Part shown: one piece after another, positions 1 to 8,357 of the stretch | Layout of the letters: every line of letters begins with the position of its first letter | Numbering within the stretch: position 1 is the stretch's first letter | Made by a program: the position numbers and the translations under genes | Source: Streptomyces sp. NBC_00271 | Lineage (GTDB): Bacteria; Actinomycetota; Actinomycetes; Streptomycetales; Streptomycetaceae | Direction of reading: 5' to 3' | Assembly (NCBI RefSeq): GCF_036178845.1 | Contig: NZ_CP108070.1 | Location: 7,502,001-7,566,000, forward strand | Length of the DNA: 64,000 nucleotides | Notes under the pieces: generated by a model | The model's input: the letters and a program-made list of their open reading frames with translations, nothing else | The model's database searches: none | Told to the model about the DNA's origin: nothing

Positions 1-28
1 CCGTGATGCTTCGAACTGCTCTGAAATG

Positions 29-181
29 TTATGAAGCGGACGATTCGGCCGGGCGGATCCACAGTCGCTGCCCGATGGCGGCGGCCTGCTGAACGATCCG
101 GTTGACGGAGGCGGCGTCTACAACGGTGGTGTCCACGGGCGTGCCGTCGACATCGTCGAGTCGCATGATTTCGAAGCGCAT
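29..181 (-). CDS. Small conserved-looking protein, 50 aa, unknown function
   Basis: This 50-codon frame reads leftward from an ATG with an AGGGAG-type ribosome binding site about six bases upstream (AGGGAGAAGCCC before the start). The product starts MRFEIMRLDDVDG and ends with WIRPAESSAS. It has no membrane segment and no cysteine; the middle (residues 20-40) looks like an amphipathic helix. Codon usage has the G/C third positions of a real Streptomyces gene, and the good SD supports translation. It lies divergent to the NYN-domain gene. I do not recognise a function. Confidence 0.6.
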   Translation of the reverse strand: MRFEIMRLDDVDGTPVDTTVVDAASVNRIVQQAAAIGQRLWIRPAESSAS

Positions 182-398
182 GGGCTTCTCCCTTCGTCTG
201 GTCATCCTCCTGAGGAGAACTACTGGTGTGGGCTGCGCGAGACGTCGGTGCTCACGCTTCCGTTCGTATTCAACGGGGTGCGTGTTACAAACATTCCCTA
301 CGCTAAGGAAATTTTTCGAGAACCTAATTACCGTCGGGTAAGAAGTCTGGAGGAGACTGAACGGGACCGGTTGTGTTCGCAGCGTGACCGCCGGGACA

Positions 399-1304
399 AT
401 GGAGGTGATGAACGACGACCACGCGGCGCTCGGCGCCCGCATCGACCGCACGAACGAGCTGCTCCAGCGCATGCTCGCCGAGGTGGCGAAGACGCCCTCG
501 ACCCATGCGATCTTCGTCGACGCCGGATACCTGTACGCGGCCGCGGGCCGGCTCGTCGCCGGGACCGAGGACCGCCGCGCCTTCGACCTCGATGCCGAAG
601 GCCTCATCGACGCGCTCATCGACAGGGCCCGCACCATCTTCGCCGACAGCAGGCTGCTGCGCGTCTACTGGTACGACGGCGCACGCCGCCGTATCCACAC
701 CGCGGAGCAGCAGTCGATCGCCGAACTCCCGGACGTGAAGGTCCGGTTGGGTAACCTCAACGCCAACAACCAGCAAAAGGGCGTCGATTCCCTCATCCGC
801 TCCGACCTGGAGTCCCTCGCCCGGCACCGTGCCATCAGCGACGCCGCGCTGCTCGGCGGCGACGAGGACCTGGTGTCGGCGGTCGAGGCGGCGCAGGGGT
901 ACGGGGCGCGGGTCCACCTCTGGGGCATCGAGGCGCCCGAGGGCCGCAACCAGGCCGAGCCGCTGCTGTGGGAGGTCGACAGCCAGCGCACGTTCGACCT
1001 CGAATTCTTCAAGCCCTACGTGTCCCGGCGCACCTCCGCGACCTACGACCCGACGGCGGCGAGCCGGCCCACCCGCGAGGACGTGCGGTTCGTGGGCGCG
1101 CAGATCGCCGCGAAGTGGCTGGCCGCGCGGGGGCGCGAGGCGCTGGTGGAGCTGCTGCCCGGCCACCCCTACCTGCCCGGCTCGGTCGACCAGGATCTGC
1201 TGGTCGAGGCCGAGGGGCTGCTGCAGTACTCCCTGCGGGGCCAGGCGGACCTGCGCCGCGCGCTCCGCGACGGCTTCTGGGAGCACTTGCAGGCGCAGTA
1301 CTAG
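399..1304 (+). CDS. NYN-domain (PIN-like) putative ribonuclease
   Basis: The product is about 301 aa. An N-terminal NYN/PIN-like fold is indicated by the strand-loop IFVDAGYLY near residue 38 (first metal-binding Asp), a central KGVDSLIRSDL segment near residue 130, and GGDEDLVSAVEAA near residue 153, which supplies the later acidic residues. The C-terminal third is a separate helical region of unknown role. NYN proteins are metal-dependent RNases or RNA-binding proteins; the substrate cannot be told. The start is uncertain: GTG at 384, ATG at 399 and ATG at 408 are in frame, and a GGAGG at 401-405 overlaps them. The gene converges on the hydrolase gene 22 bases downstream. Confidence 0.8.
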   Translation: MEVMNDDHAALGARIDRTNELLQRMLAEVAKTPSTHAIFVDAGYLYAAAGRLVAGTEDRRAFDLDAEGLIDALIDRARTIFADSRLLRVYWYDGARRRIHTAEQQSIAELPDVKVRLGNLNANNQQKGVDSLIRSDLESLARHRAISDAALLGGDEDLVSAVEAAQGYGARVHLWGIEAPEGRNQAEPLLWEVDSQRTFDLEFFKPYVSRRTSATYDPTAASRPTREDVRFVGAQIAAKWLAARGREALVELLPGHPYLPGSVDQDLLVEAEGLLQYSLRGQADLRRALRDGFWEHLQAQY

Positions 1305-1326
1305 CTTCTACCGGTCCGACCCCGGA

Positions 1327-2196
1327 TCACTCCTGCGTCTGATCCCAGAACTTGGCGAGGGCGAGGGCCGTCTGCTCGGGCTGGTCCGTGTTCGGGGAGT
1401 GCTCGGCTCCCGGTACGACCGTGCGCCGGGCCTTGAGACGTACGGCCATGTCGTCCAGGAGCGCCACCGGCCAGGTGTCGTCGAACGCGCCGGACAGCAC
1501 ATGCTTGGGCAGGCGTACGGCGGCCAACTCGGCGACGCGGTCGGGCTCCGTGCACAGTTGCCGGCCGGTCGCGATCAGTTGGGCCGGTCGGGTGAGCAGC
1601 CAGCGGCGCCGCAGGTCCTCGCGGTCGTCCAGCCCACCGTCGAGATCGGCGGTGTCGATCTCCTCCGGCGGTTCCATCGCCTGGATGGCGTCCCACACCT
1701 GGGCCATGTCCATCACGGCGAGGGCGTCCCGGAGCAGTTTGACGCGCTGTTGCTGGGAGGTGGAGATCTGGGCGGGGCCCGAGGCCATGAGGGTGAGTGA
1801 GGCGAAGGGGGCCGGGTCGAGGAGGACGGCGGCGCGGGCGACCAGTCCGCCGAGGGAGTGACCGACGAGGTGCACGGGGGTGCCGACGGCTGCCGCCTGG
1901 GCGAGCACGTCCTGCGCCAACTCGGCCTGCGCGTAAGCCGATTCGTCGTGCTCGGGACCGTCGCTCTCGTACTGCCCGCGGCCGTCCACGGCGACGGTAC
2001 GGTACCCGCGCGCCGCGAGCGGCTCGTGCAGCGCGATGAAGTCTTCCTTGCTGCCGGTGAAACCCGGCAGCAGCAGTACGGTTCCCTTCAGCTGCGCCTG
2101 CGGCGCGGCGTCGAGCGCGGCGAACTCGCCGCGGGCGGTGCGGAGACGGTAGGCACGGACACCGGCGGGCGGCGCGAAGGAGGGGGGCCTGCTCAT
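1327..2196 (-). CDS. Alpha/beta hydrolase
   Basis: The 289-aa product has the alpha/beta hydrolase fold: oxyanion region LLLPGFTGSK near residue 45, nucleophile elbow GHSLGG with Ser114, a likely acid in GAFDDTWP near residue 240, and the catalytic His in PGAEHSPN near residue 267. No signal peptide or membrane segment is visible, so it is probably cytosolic. Family members hydrolyse esters, amides or epoxides; nothing here defines the substrate. Downstream it nearly abuts the convergent NYN gene. Upstream lies the repeat-rich stretch that separates it from the helicase gene, so it is probably monocistronic. Confidence 0.85.
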   Translation of the reverse strand: MSRPPSFAPPAGVRAYRLRTARGEFAALDAAPQAQLKGTVLLLPGFTGSKEDFIALHEPLAARGYRTVAVDGRGQYESDGPEHDESAYAQAELAQDVLAQAAAVGTPVHLVGHSLGGLVARAAVLLDPAPFASLTLMASGPAQISTSQQQRVKLLRDALAVMDMAQVWDAIQAMEPPEEIDTADLDGGLDDREDLRRRWLLTRPAQLIATGRQLCTEPDRVAELAAVRLPKHVLSGAFDDTWPVALLDDMAVRLKARRTVVPGAEHSPNTDQPEQTALALAKFWDQTQE

Positions 2197-2505
2197 GCCC
2201 CGAGGCTATCGGGCGGGGCCGCACCCCGGCTCCCCGCCCGCCCGTAGTTCTCCGGCTGACGGCCGGTGGGGCACCGGGGCGCAGCCCCGTGCCTCAGGGG
2301 CGCGGGGAACTGCGCGCCAAGCCCCCACCCACCCGCAGCCGACAAACCCACCCGGGGGTCTGGGGGCGGAGCCCCCAGGTAGGGATGATGGGGGTCCCCC
2401 CTGCTCGAGCGAAGTCGAGAGCTTGGGGGAGGGTAGGGGCGGCGGGGGCGAGAACGCCGATGGCCCGGCCCCACCGCAGGTGGGACCGGGCCATCGGGCT
2501 GAGGA
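2197..2505. repeat. Repeat-rich intergenic region with dispersed Streptomyces-type elements
   Basis: About 300 bases without a gene. It contains GGGGCGCAGCCCC-type palindromes (about 2276-2289), a GGGGCGCGGGGAACTGCGCG element (about 2298-2317) that I remember as scattered through many Streptomyces genomes, GGGGGCGGAGCCCCC (about 2362-2376), and a 70-base element at 2381-2450 that recurs inverted at 54389-54458. The helicase terminator is at 2458-2496. No reading frame here looks coding. Confidence 0.75.
2458..2496 (-). terminator. Intrinsic-type terminator of the DEAD-box helicase gene
   Basis: The arms at 2458-2475 and 2479-2496 pair over about 17 base pairs with one mismatch around a GCA loop. 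The hairpin begins ten bases past the helicase stop codon on the minus strand. There is no clear U-tract, as is common in Streptomyces. Confidence 0.7.
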
Positions 2506-4974
2506 TCAGCTCTCCGCGGGCTCCGCGGCAGCCGCCGCCTTGCGCGTACGCCGACGCGGCTTGGCCTCCGGCTCGTCAACGGCGGCCGACTGGGCGGGAA
2601 TCGCCGCCTCGACGGTCTCCGCGACGGCCTTGCGGGTCCGGCGACGGACGGGCTTGGCCGTGGCTTCGGCAGTGTCCACGGCCGCTTCGGCGGGCGCCTC
2701 GGCCGTGGCCTTGGCCCGCGTGCGCCGCGGCTTGGTGGCGGGGGCCTCCGGCGCGGCCTCGACCGCGTCCACCACGGCCACCGCCGCCTTGCGCGTGCGC
2801 CGCGGCTTGGTGACCGGCGCCTCGGCGACACCCTCCGCCGTGTCGACCGCGACCTCCGCGGGCTCCGCGACCTTGCGGGTACGGCGACGAACCGGCTTGG
2901 CCGGAGCCTCCGCGACGGCCTCGGCGACGGCGGCGGTCTGCGCCGGAATCTCGGCCTCGACGGGCGCGACGGCCTCGACAGTCGCGACGGTCTCCGCGAC
3001 GGCCTTGCGGGTCCGGCGACGGACGGGCTTGGCCGTGGCTTCGGCAGTGTCCACGGCCGCTTCGGCGGGCGCCTCGGCCGTGGCCTTGGCCCGCGTGCGC
3101 CGCGGCTTGGTGGCGGGGGCCTCCGGCGCGGCCTCGACCACGCCCTCGGCCGTGTCGACGACGGCCTCGGCGGCCTTGCGGGTACGGCGACGAACCGGCT
3201 TGGCCGGAGCCTCCGCGACGGCCTCGGTGACGGCTTCCACGACGGGCGCGGATTCCGCGACGGGGGCCACGGTCTCGACCGGGGCGGGAGCGGCCTCCGC
3301 CGTCTTACGGGTCCGACGGCGACGCGGCTTCGCGGCCGCGTCCTCCGGCGTGGCCTCGACCACGCCCTCGGCCGTGGCGACCGCGGTCTCCGCGGCATGT
3401 GGGGCCTCGCTCACCGACGGCTCGGCGATGGTGGCGGCAGCCGCCACCGCCTCCGTACCCCCGGCGCGCGTACGGCGACGGCGGCGCGGGGTGCGGGGCT
3501 CGGTGGCCTCCGCGGCGGCGGGCTCGGTGGTCGCCTCCGGAGTCGACGTCGTGGCCGCCTCCTCCAGCGCGGCACCGTTGCGCGTACGGCGACGGCGGCG
3601 GGGCGTGCGCGCCGAGCGCTCACGCTCGTGCTCCACGGGCGCCGGCGCCGACGAACGGCCACCGCGGCCGCGCGGACCGCCACGCCCGCCGGTCTCGCCG
3701 AGGTCCTCGACCTCTTCGGCCGCGAGGCCGGCGCGGGTGCGCTCGGAACGCGGCAGGACACCCTTGGTGCCGGCCGGGATGTTCAGTTCCTCGAAGAGGT
3801 GCGGGGACGTGGAGTACGTCTCCGGCGGGTTGCTGAAGCCGAGGTCCAGCGCCTTGTTGATGAGCTGCCAGCGCGGGATGTCGTCCCAGTCGACGAGGGT
3901 GATCGCGATGCCCTTGGCGCCCGCGCGGCCCGTACGGCCGATGCGGTGCAGGTACGTCTTCTCGTCCTCGGGGGACTGGTAGTTGATGACGTGGGTGACA
4001 CCCTCGACGTCGATGCCGCGGGCGGCGACGTCGGTGCAGACGAGGACGTCGACCTTGCCGTTGCGGAACGCGCGCAGTGCCTGCTCGCGGGCGCCCTGGC
4101 CGAGGTCGCCGTGGACCGCGCCGGAGGCGAAGCCGCGCTGCTGGAGCTGGTCGGCGAGGTCCGCCGCCGTCCGCTTGGTGCGGCAGAACACCATCGCGAG
4201 CCCGCGGCCGTCGGCCTGCAGTATGCGTGCGACCAGCTCGGGCTTGTCCATGTTGTGCGCGCGGTAGATGAACTGCGCGGTGTTGCGGACCGTCGCGCCC
4301 TCGTCGTCCGGCGCCGTGGCGCGGATGTGCGTGGGCTGCGACATGTAGCGGCGCGCGAGACCGATGACCGCACCCGGCATGGTCGCCGAGAACAGCATGG
4401 TCTGACGGCGGGCCGGCAGCATGTTCATGATCTTCTCGACGTCGGGCAGGAAGCCCAGGTCGAGCATCTCGTCGGCCTCGTCGAGGACGAGCGCCTTGAT
4501 GTGCTTGAGGTTGAGCTTCTTCTGGCCCGCGAGGTCCAGCAGTCGGCCCGGGGTGCCGACGATGACGTCGACGCCCTTCTTGAGGGCCTCGACCTGGGGC
4601 TCGTACGCCCGGCCGCCGTAAATGGCGAGAACGCGTACGTTGCGGACCTTGCCGGCCGTCAGCAGGTCGTTGGTCACCTGGGTGCACAGCTCGCGCGTCG
4701 GGACGACGACGAGGGCCTGCGGCGCGTCGGTGAGCTGCTCGGGCTGGGCCCGGCCCGCCTCGACGTCCGCGGGGACGGTGACACGCTCGAGGAGCGGGAG
4801 GCCGAAGCCCAGCGTCTTGCCGGTGCCGGTCTTGGCCTGGCCGATGACGTCGGAGCCCGAAAGGGCTACGGGGAGCGTCATCTCCTGGATGGGGAAGGGG
4901 GTGATGATGCCGACGGCTTCAAGGGCTTCGGCCGTCTCGGGAAGGATTCCGAGCTCTCGGAAAGTCGTAGTCAG
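2506..4974 (-). CDS. DEAD-box ATP-dependent RNA helicase with long basic/Ala-rich repetitive tail
   Basis: Residues 1 to about 390 form the two RecA-like helicase domains: Q-motif region FPIQEMTL, Walker A AKTGTGKT (47-54), LDEADEMLDLGF, SATMPG and HRIGRTGRAG. The remaining roughly 430 residues are low-complexity: Ala/Glu/Val spacers alternate with about a dozen basic clusters of the type RRRTRK, probably an RNA-binding tail. Relatives (RhlE/CsdA type) remodel structured RNA. Start choice: no good ATG or GTG sits at the homologous N-terminus. A GAGG seven bases upstream points to a CTG codon at 4974 (product beginning x-TTTFRELGI); an in-frame GTG at 4995 is the alternative. The tail DNA carries a perfect 154-bp direct repeat. 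Divergent from the ferritin-like gene. Confidence 0.9.
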   Translation of the reverse strand: MTTTFRELGILPETAEALEAVGIITPFPIQEMTLPVALSGSDVIGQAKTGTGKTLGFGLPLLERVTVPADVEAGRAQPEQLTDAPQALVVVPTRELCTQVTNDLLTAGKVRNVRVLAIYGGRAYEPQVEALKKGVDVIVGTPGRLLDLAGQKKLNLKHIKALVLDEADEMLDLGFLPDVEKIMNMLPARRQTMLFSATMPGAVIGLARRYMSQPTHIRATAPDDEGATVRNTAQFIYRAHNMDKPELVARILQADGRGLAMVFCRTKRTAADLADQLQQRGFASGAVHGDLGQGAREQALRAFRNGKVDVLVCTDVAARGIDVEGVTHVINYQSPEDEKTYLHRIGRTGRAGAKGIAITLVDWDDIPRWQLINKALDLGFSNPPETYSTSPHLFEELNIPAGTKGVLPRSERTRAGLAAEEVEDLGETGGRGGPRGRGGRSSAPAPVEHERERSARTPRRRRRTRNGAALEEAATTSTPEATTEPAAAEATEPRTPRRRRRTRAGGTEAVAAAATIAEPSVSEAPHAAETAVATAEGVVEATPEDAAAKPRRRRTRKTAEAAPAPVETVAPVAESAPVVEAVTEAVAEAPAKPVRRRTRKAAEAVVDTAEGVVEAAPEAPATKPRRTRAKATAEAPAEAAVDTAEATAKPVRRRTRKAVAETVATVEAVAPVEAEIPAQTAAVAEAVAEAPAKPVRRRTRKVAEPAEVAVDTAEGVAEAPVTKPRRTRKAAVAVVDAVEAAPEAPATKPRRTRAKATAEAPAEAAVDTAEATAKPVRRRTRKAVAETVEAAIPAQSAAVDEPEAKPRRRTRKAAAAAEPAES
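2611..2764. repeat. 154-bp direct repeat, copy 1, inside the helicase tail
   Basis: Read base by base, this is identical to 2986-3139. The spacing of 375 bp is a multiple of three, so the reading frame is kept. It encodes part of the Ala-rich/RRRTRK tail. Confidence 0.9.
2986..3139. repeat. 154-bp direct repeat, copy 2, inside the helicase tail
   Basis: This is the perfect partner of 2611-2764. Shorter similar units occur nearby, for example around 2872-2930 and 3173-3228, so the tail seems to have grown by repeated internal duplication. Confidence 0.9.
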
Positions 4975-5353
4975 GGTGCTGCCTCTTCTGTGTACGCGGT
5001 GCGAGGCGAGCGCGGGGGTCGTATCGGGGACCGTGCCGGGGACGTCGGCCGCTCCTGACGGGCTGGCCGAGTGGCATGGGACCACTGCCGACGCTCGAGC
5101 TCTCGTACCGCTGAGGGTTCCCTCCGGATGTCGTACGCAATGTGCCGTACGGACGAGGAGGGCTGTCGGGTCGGAGCCGATCGGGCCACCGACCGGGCAT
5201 CCTCATTCGTGCGGCCCGTCGAATACTCGCCGGGCGCATTACCACCATACCCCGGAATCGCGCATACGCGATGGCCGATTTGGTCACGTAGTCGTCGTCA
5301 CACTGATTGACCAGGGACTTCCCTGTTGCGTTGAGCGGGCTATTGTGCGCTTC
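4975..5353. promoter_or_regulatory. Divergent intergenic region between helicase and ferritin-like genes
   Basis: About 380 bases without a convincing gene. It contains a perfect inverted repeat at 5257-5272 (ATCGCG-CATA-CGCGAT), which could be an operator or hairpin, and a TATTGT hexamer at 5341-5346 seven bases before the ferritin-like start. The helicase mRNA would have a long 5' leader if transcribed from near the inverted repeat; that is inference. Confidence 0.45.
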
Positions 5354-6115
5354 ATGACGACGCCTGACAACGCCGCTGACCCGTCCGCCGAGGCCACCGA
5401 CAAGAGCACCCCCGCGGCCACCGGAGTCGCCGCGCAGAACTGGGACACGGCCGCCGCCGACCCCCAGTACCGCGCCGCGGTCGTGGACCTGCTCGGAGCG
5501 CTCGCGTACGGGGAGTTGGCGGCGTTCGAGCGGCTCGCGGAGGACGCCAAGCTGGCCCCGACGCTCAGTGACAAGGCCGAGCTGGCGAAGATGGCGTCGG
5601 CCGAGTTCCACCACTTCGAGCGGCTGCGGGACCGGCTCGCCGCGGTCGGCGCGGAGCCGACCGAGGCGATGGAACCGTTCGTCGCCGCGCTCGACGGCTT
5701 CCACCGGCAGACGGCTCCCTCGGACTGGCTGGAGGGCCTCGTCAAGGCGTTCGTCGGCGACTCGATCGCCAGCGACTTCTACCGTGAGGTCGCCGCGCGC
5801 CTCGACGCCGACACGCGCGGGCTCGTGCTCAGTGTCCTCGACGACACCGGGCACGCGAGCTTCGCCGTCGAGAAGGTGCGCGCCGCCATCGACGCGGACC
5901 CGCGCGTGGGCGGCCGGCTGGCGCTGTGGGCGCGGCGGCTGATGGGCGAGGCGCTGTCGCAGTCGCAGCGGGTCGTCGCGGACCGTGACGCGCTGTCGAC
6001 GATGCTCGTGGGCGGTGTGGCGGACGGGTTCGACCTCGCGGAGGTCGGCCGGATGTTCTCGCGGATCACCGAGGCCCACACCAAGCGGATGGCGGCGCTG
6101 GGCCTGGCGGCCTAG
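5354..6115 (+). CDS. Ferritin-like fold protein (MiaE_2-like)
   Basis: The 253-aa product has a disordered, Ala/Thr-rich first 30 residues and then an all-helical body with carboxylate and His residues spaced as in ferritin-like di-iron proteins (LAYGELAAFERLAEDA near residue 55, ASAEFHHFERLRDRL near residue 85, VLDDTGHASFAVEKVRAA further on). The family is annotated as MiaE-like tRNA hydroxylase, but substrate and activity are not shown. A counterpart (from memory Rv3210c) sits beside a DEAD-box helicase in mycobacteria. No SD is visible; TATTGT at 5341-5346 ends seven bases before the ATG, so the mRNA may be leaderless. Confidence 0.82.
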   Translation: MTTPDNAADPSAEATDKSTPAATGVAAQNWDTAAADPQYRAAVVDLLGALAYGELAAFERLAEDAKLAPTLSDKAELAKMASAEFHHFERLRDRLAAVGAEPTEAMEPFVAALDGFHRQTAPSDWLEGLVKAFVGDSIASDFYREVAARLDADTRGLVLSVLDDTGHASFAVEKVRAAIDADPRVGGRLALWARRLMGEALSQSQRVVADRDALSTMLVGGVADGFDLAEVGRMFSRITEAHTKRMAALGLAA

Positions 6116-6118
6116 ACC

Positions 6119-6180
6119 CGGTTTCCTCGGTTTCCTTGGGTCCCACGGTTTCCTTGGGGCCCTTGGTTTCCTCGGGGCTT
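6119..6180. repeat. Short degenerate tandem repeats GGTTTCCTTGGG
   Basis: About four imperfect copies of a 10-16 base GGTTTCCTNGGG unit follow directly on the ferritin-like stop codon. They could be expanded by slippage; no function is evident. Confidence 0.6.
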
Positions 6181-6215
6181 GTCGGCCTCAGGAGTTTCGC
6201 CGTCGCCCGCTTCGG

Positions 6216-6485
6216 TCACGCCGTCGCCGAGCGGCGGCGAAATCTTTCCGCGGGGCGCAGCAGAAGCGACAGCAGCGCGGCGGAGACGATCACGGCGCCG
6301 GCGAGGATGACCAGGAAGTGGCCGGAGCCCAGCGCCGTGTGCGTCAGGAAGGCTCCGAAGAGGGCTCCGGCGACACCGGTCGACAGGACCAGACCGCGGC
6401 TCGGCAGGCGGTGCGGCAGGCGGTACGCCGCCCCCCACGCCAGCGCGAGACCGAGCATCGCGGCGCCGAGCGCTTCCAAGAACAT
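6216..6485 (-). CDS. Small integral membrane protein, 89 aa
   Basis: The frame starts at an ATG with a strong GGAGGGAC ribosome binding site on the minus strand. The product has three probable membrane helices: MFLEALGAAMLGLALAWGA, then GLVLSTGVAGALFGAFLTH, then FLVILAGAVIVSAALLSLLL. It ends in a basic tail (RPAERFRRRSATA). No enzyme motif is present. The mycobacterial block has a small membrane protein in the same place (Rv3209, from memory), but sequence relation is not established. Confidence 0.65.
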   Translation of the reverse strand: MFLEALGAAMLGLALAWGAAYRLPHRLPSRGLVLSTGVAGALFGAFLTHTALGSGHFLVILAGAVIVSAALLSLLLRPAERFRRRSATA

Positions 6486-6652
6486 GGTGAGGGTCCCTCC
6501 CGCACGGCCGGTGCAAATCGGTCGTAGCGGGTTTACCCCTGAGGTGCGGAACGCAATCCTCCCCTGTGGATGTTCTGTGCTCCATCCGTGGTGGTGAGAC
6601 CACGGGTACGGGCCCGGCGCGACGCGCGCGGAGGATCCGGTTCCGTGCATGC

Positions 6653-6687
6653 GAAGGGGCCCGGCGACAGCGTCACCGGGCCCCTTC
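6653..6687 (-). terminator. Hairpin terminator of the DUF3107 gene
   Basis: Perfect 12-bp arms (6653-6664 and 6676-6687) surround an 11-base loop. The hairpin starts 13 bases past the stop codon of the leftward DUF3107 gene. Confidence 0.7.
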
Positions 6688-6699
6688 CGCTCGCCTGAA

Positions 6700-6927
6700 C
6701 TACAGCGCGCTGAATCCCACCTTGCGCTGCGTGGGCTCGCCGAGCTCCACGTACGCGAGGCGGTCGGCCGGAACCAGGACCTTGCGGCCGTGGTCGTCCA
6801 CGAGGCTCAGCAGCTGCGACTTGCCGGACAGCGCCTCGGACACCGCGCGCTCGACCTCTTCCGGTGTCTGACCGCTCTCCAGAACGATCTCGCGGGGCGC
6901 GTGCTGCACGCCGATCTTGACCTCCAC
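6700..6927 (-). CDS. DUF3107 family protein, 75 aa
   Basis: The start is a GTG at 6927, preceded by GGAGGGA seven bases upstream. An upstream in-frame ATG would only add a basic stretch and lacks support. The product is a compact alpha/beta protein (VEVKIGVQHAPREIVLESG at the N-terminus, LVDDHGRKVLVPADRLAYVE later) typical of actinobacterial DUF3107, whose mycobacterial member is TB9.4/Rv3208A. Function is unknown. It follows the TetR gene on the same strand by 169 bases with its own hairpin terminator. Confidence 0.88.
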   Translation of the reverse strand: MEVKIGVQHAPREIVLESGQTPEEVERAVSEALSGKSQLLSLVDDHGRKVLVPADRLAYVELGEPTQRKVGFSAL

Positions 6928-7096
6928 GGCTTTGTCCCTCCGACGGTCAGTCATGTGCGCGTCTCTCCGCGCCGTACGCTGCACACATTAGCCCGGTGAG
7001 GGGACGTGCACGTTCCGGCCGAGAACGCCAAGAGCGAACAGCGGACGGGAACAAAGAAACGGTCAGGGCGGTCGGGCCTGAGTCGTCGGGCGTGAG

Positions 7097-7738
7097 TCAG
7101 TGGTGATCGGTGCCGTGCAGCGGGAAACCCGCGATACCCCGCCAGGCCAGTGACGTCAGCAGCTGCACCGCCTGGTCGCGCGGGACACTGCGGTCGCTGT
7201 GCAGCCAGGAGCGGGCCACCACCTGTGCGAGGCCGCCCAGGCCCGAGGCGAGGAGCATCGACTCGGCGCGCGAGAGGCCGGTGTCCTCCGCGATGACCTC
7301 GCAGATCGCCTCCGCGCACTCGTGCGTGACCTTGTCGACGCGCTCGCGGACCGCGGGCTCGTTCGTCAGGTCGGACTCGAAGACGAGCCGGAAGGCGCCG
7401 CCGTCGTCCTCGACGTACGCGAAGTAGGCGTCCATCGTGGCGCGGACGCGCAGCGAGTTGTCCGTGGTGGACGCGAGCGCCGTCCGTACCGCATGCAGCA
7501 GGGACTCGCAGTGCTGGTCCAGCAGCGCGAGGTACAGGTCGAGCTTGCCCGGGAAGTGCTGGTAGAGAACCGGCTTGCTGACGCCCGCGCGCTCGGCGAT
7601 GTCGTCCATGGCGGCCGAGTGATACCCCTGCGCAACGAATACTTCCTGGGCGGCGCCGAGGAGCTGGTTGCGTCGGGCACGGCGCGGCAGGCGAGTGCCC
7701 CGCGGGCGTGCCGCCTCTGTCTGCTCGATGGCTGTCAC
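7097..7738 (-). CDS. TetR/AcrR family transcriptional regulator
   Basis: The 213-aa product has the TetR helix-turn-helix near residues 25-70 (LGAAQEVFVAQGYHSAAMDDIAERAGVS is the recognisable core, followed by KPVLYQHFPGKLDLY). The C-terminal ligand domain ends LHGTDHH. The start is a GTG with GGGAGG four bases upstream. Its partner in the mycobacterial block is Rv3208 (from memory). Targets are unknown; the roughly 200-bp region upstream toward 7934 is the natural place for self-regulation. It probably senses a small ligand, which cannot be named. Confidence 0.88.
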   Translation of the reverse strand: MTAIEQTEAARPRGTRLPRRARRNQLLGAAQEVFVAQGYHSAAMDDIAERAGVSKPVLYQHFPGKLDLYLALLDQHCESLLHAVRTALASTTDNSLRVRATMDAYFAYVEDDGGAFRLVFESDLTNEPAVRERVDKVTHECAEAICEVIAEDTGLSRAESMLLASGLGGLAQVVARSWLHSDRSVPRDQAVQLLTSLAWRGIAGFPLHGTDHH

Positions 7739-7934
7739 GCCGCCTCCCAAAATTGTCCGTGCGGTGTGCGCCGCGCCGCCATCGTACTTTTCGGTAACCC
7801 CACTGTGCGCGGTGCGAGCGCAGAATTTCACGGACCGGACGCGTGCGATAACGACACAGAGGGTGACGAACGGGGTGAGAAGGGCAGGACGCCGCACCGG
7901 ATACCGCTGGTCGGCGGGGTCCGGTCACATGGGG

Positions 7935-8156
7935 TCATCCCCTGTAGTCGTCCTCGTTGAGCCGGACGACCCTGGCCTGCTCGGCGAGGTCGGCCTCGTT
8001 GGCGCTGAGGGGGTCACCAGGGGGTTCCGGGTCGATGTCGTCCAACGGATCCAGTTCGCTGAGCTGCTCGGCGAGGTCCGCCTCCGGGGCTTCCGGGTCA
8101 AGGATCTCCCGGAACCGGTCGTTGAAGGTCTCGGGGTCTGTCGGGTCGACTGTCAT
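7935..8156 (-). CDS. Small acidic protein, 73 aa, unknown function
   Basis: The product is very acidic (MTVDPTDPETFNDRFREIL, then LDPLDDIDPEPPGDPLSA) with no membrane segment or cysteine. A GAAGAGG ribosome binding site lies just upstream of the ATG on the minus strand. It is encoded between the TetR gene and a divergent hydrolase. The composition suggests a disordered protein or protein-binding peptide; no family is recognised. Confidence 0.6.
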   Translation of the reverse strand: MTVDPTDPETFNDRFREILDPEAPEADLAEQLSELDPLDDIDPEPPGDPLSANEADLAEQARVVRLNEDDYRG

Positions 8157-8357
8157 GATTCCTCTTCCCGAGCGGTGCGAGTGCGCTCCTGATGTACGGA
8201 TCCCTGGGTGCGGATCCCTGGGTACGGATCCTGGTGTACGTACGAGTGCCCTCGATCGAAGCCTAGGAGACACCCGATCGAGGCGCTAGACGATCCGCGC
8301 ACGATCTGTGACAGCGAACACATGAACCACTGCGTGATCGTCTCGTAACATTGCCGC

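Noticed and set aside
2193..3398. Arg/Pro-rich frames covering the helicase tail on the other frames
   Set aside because: They arise from the repeated, GC-rich codons of the helicase tail. Only the helicase frame is linked to a conserved protein.
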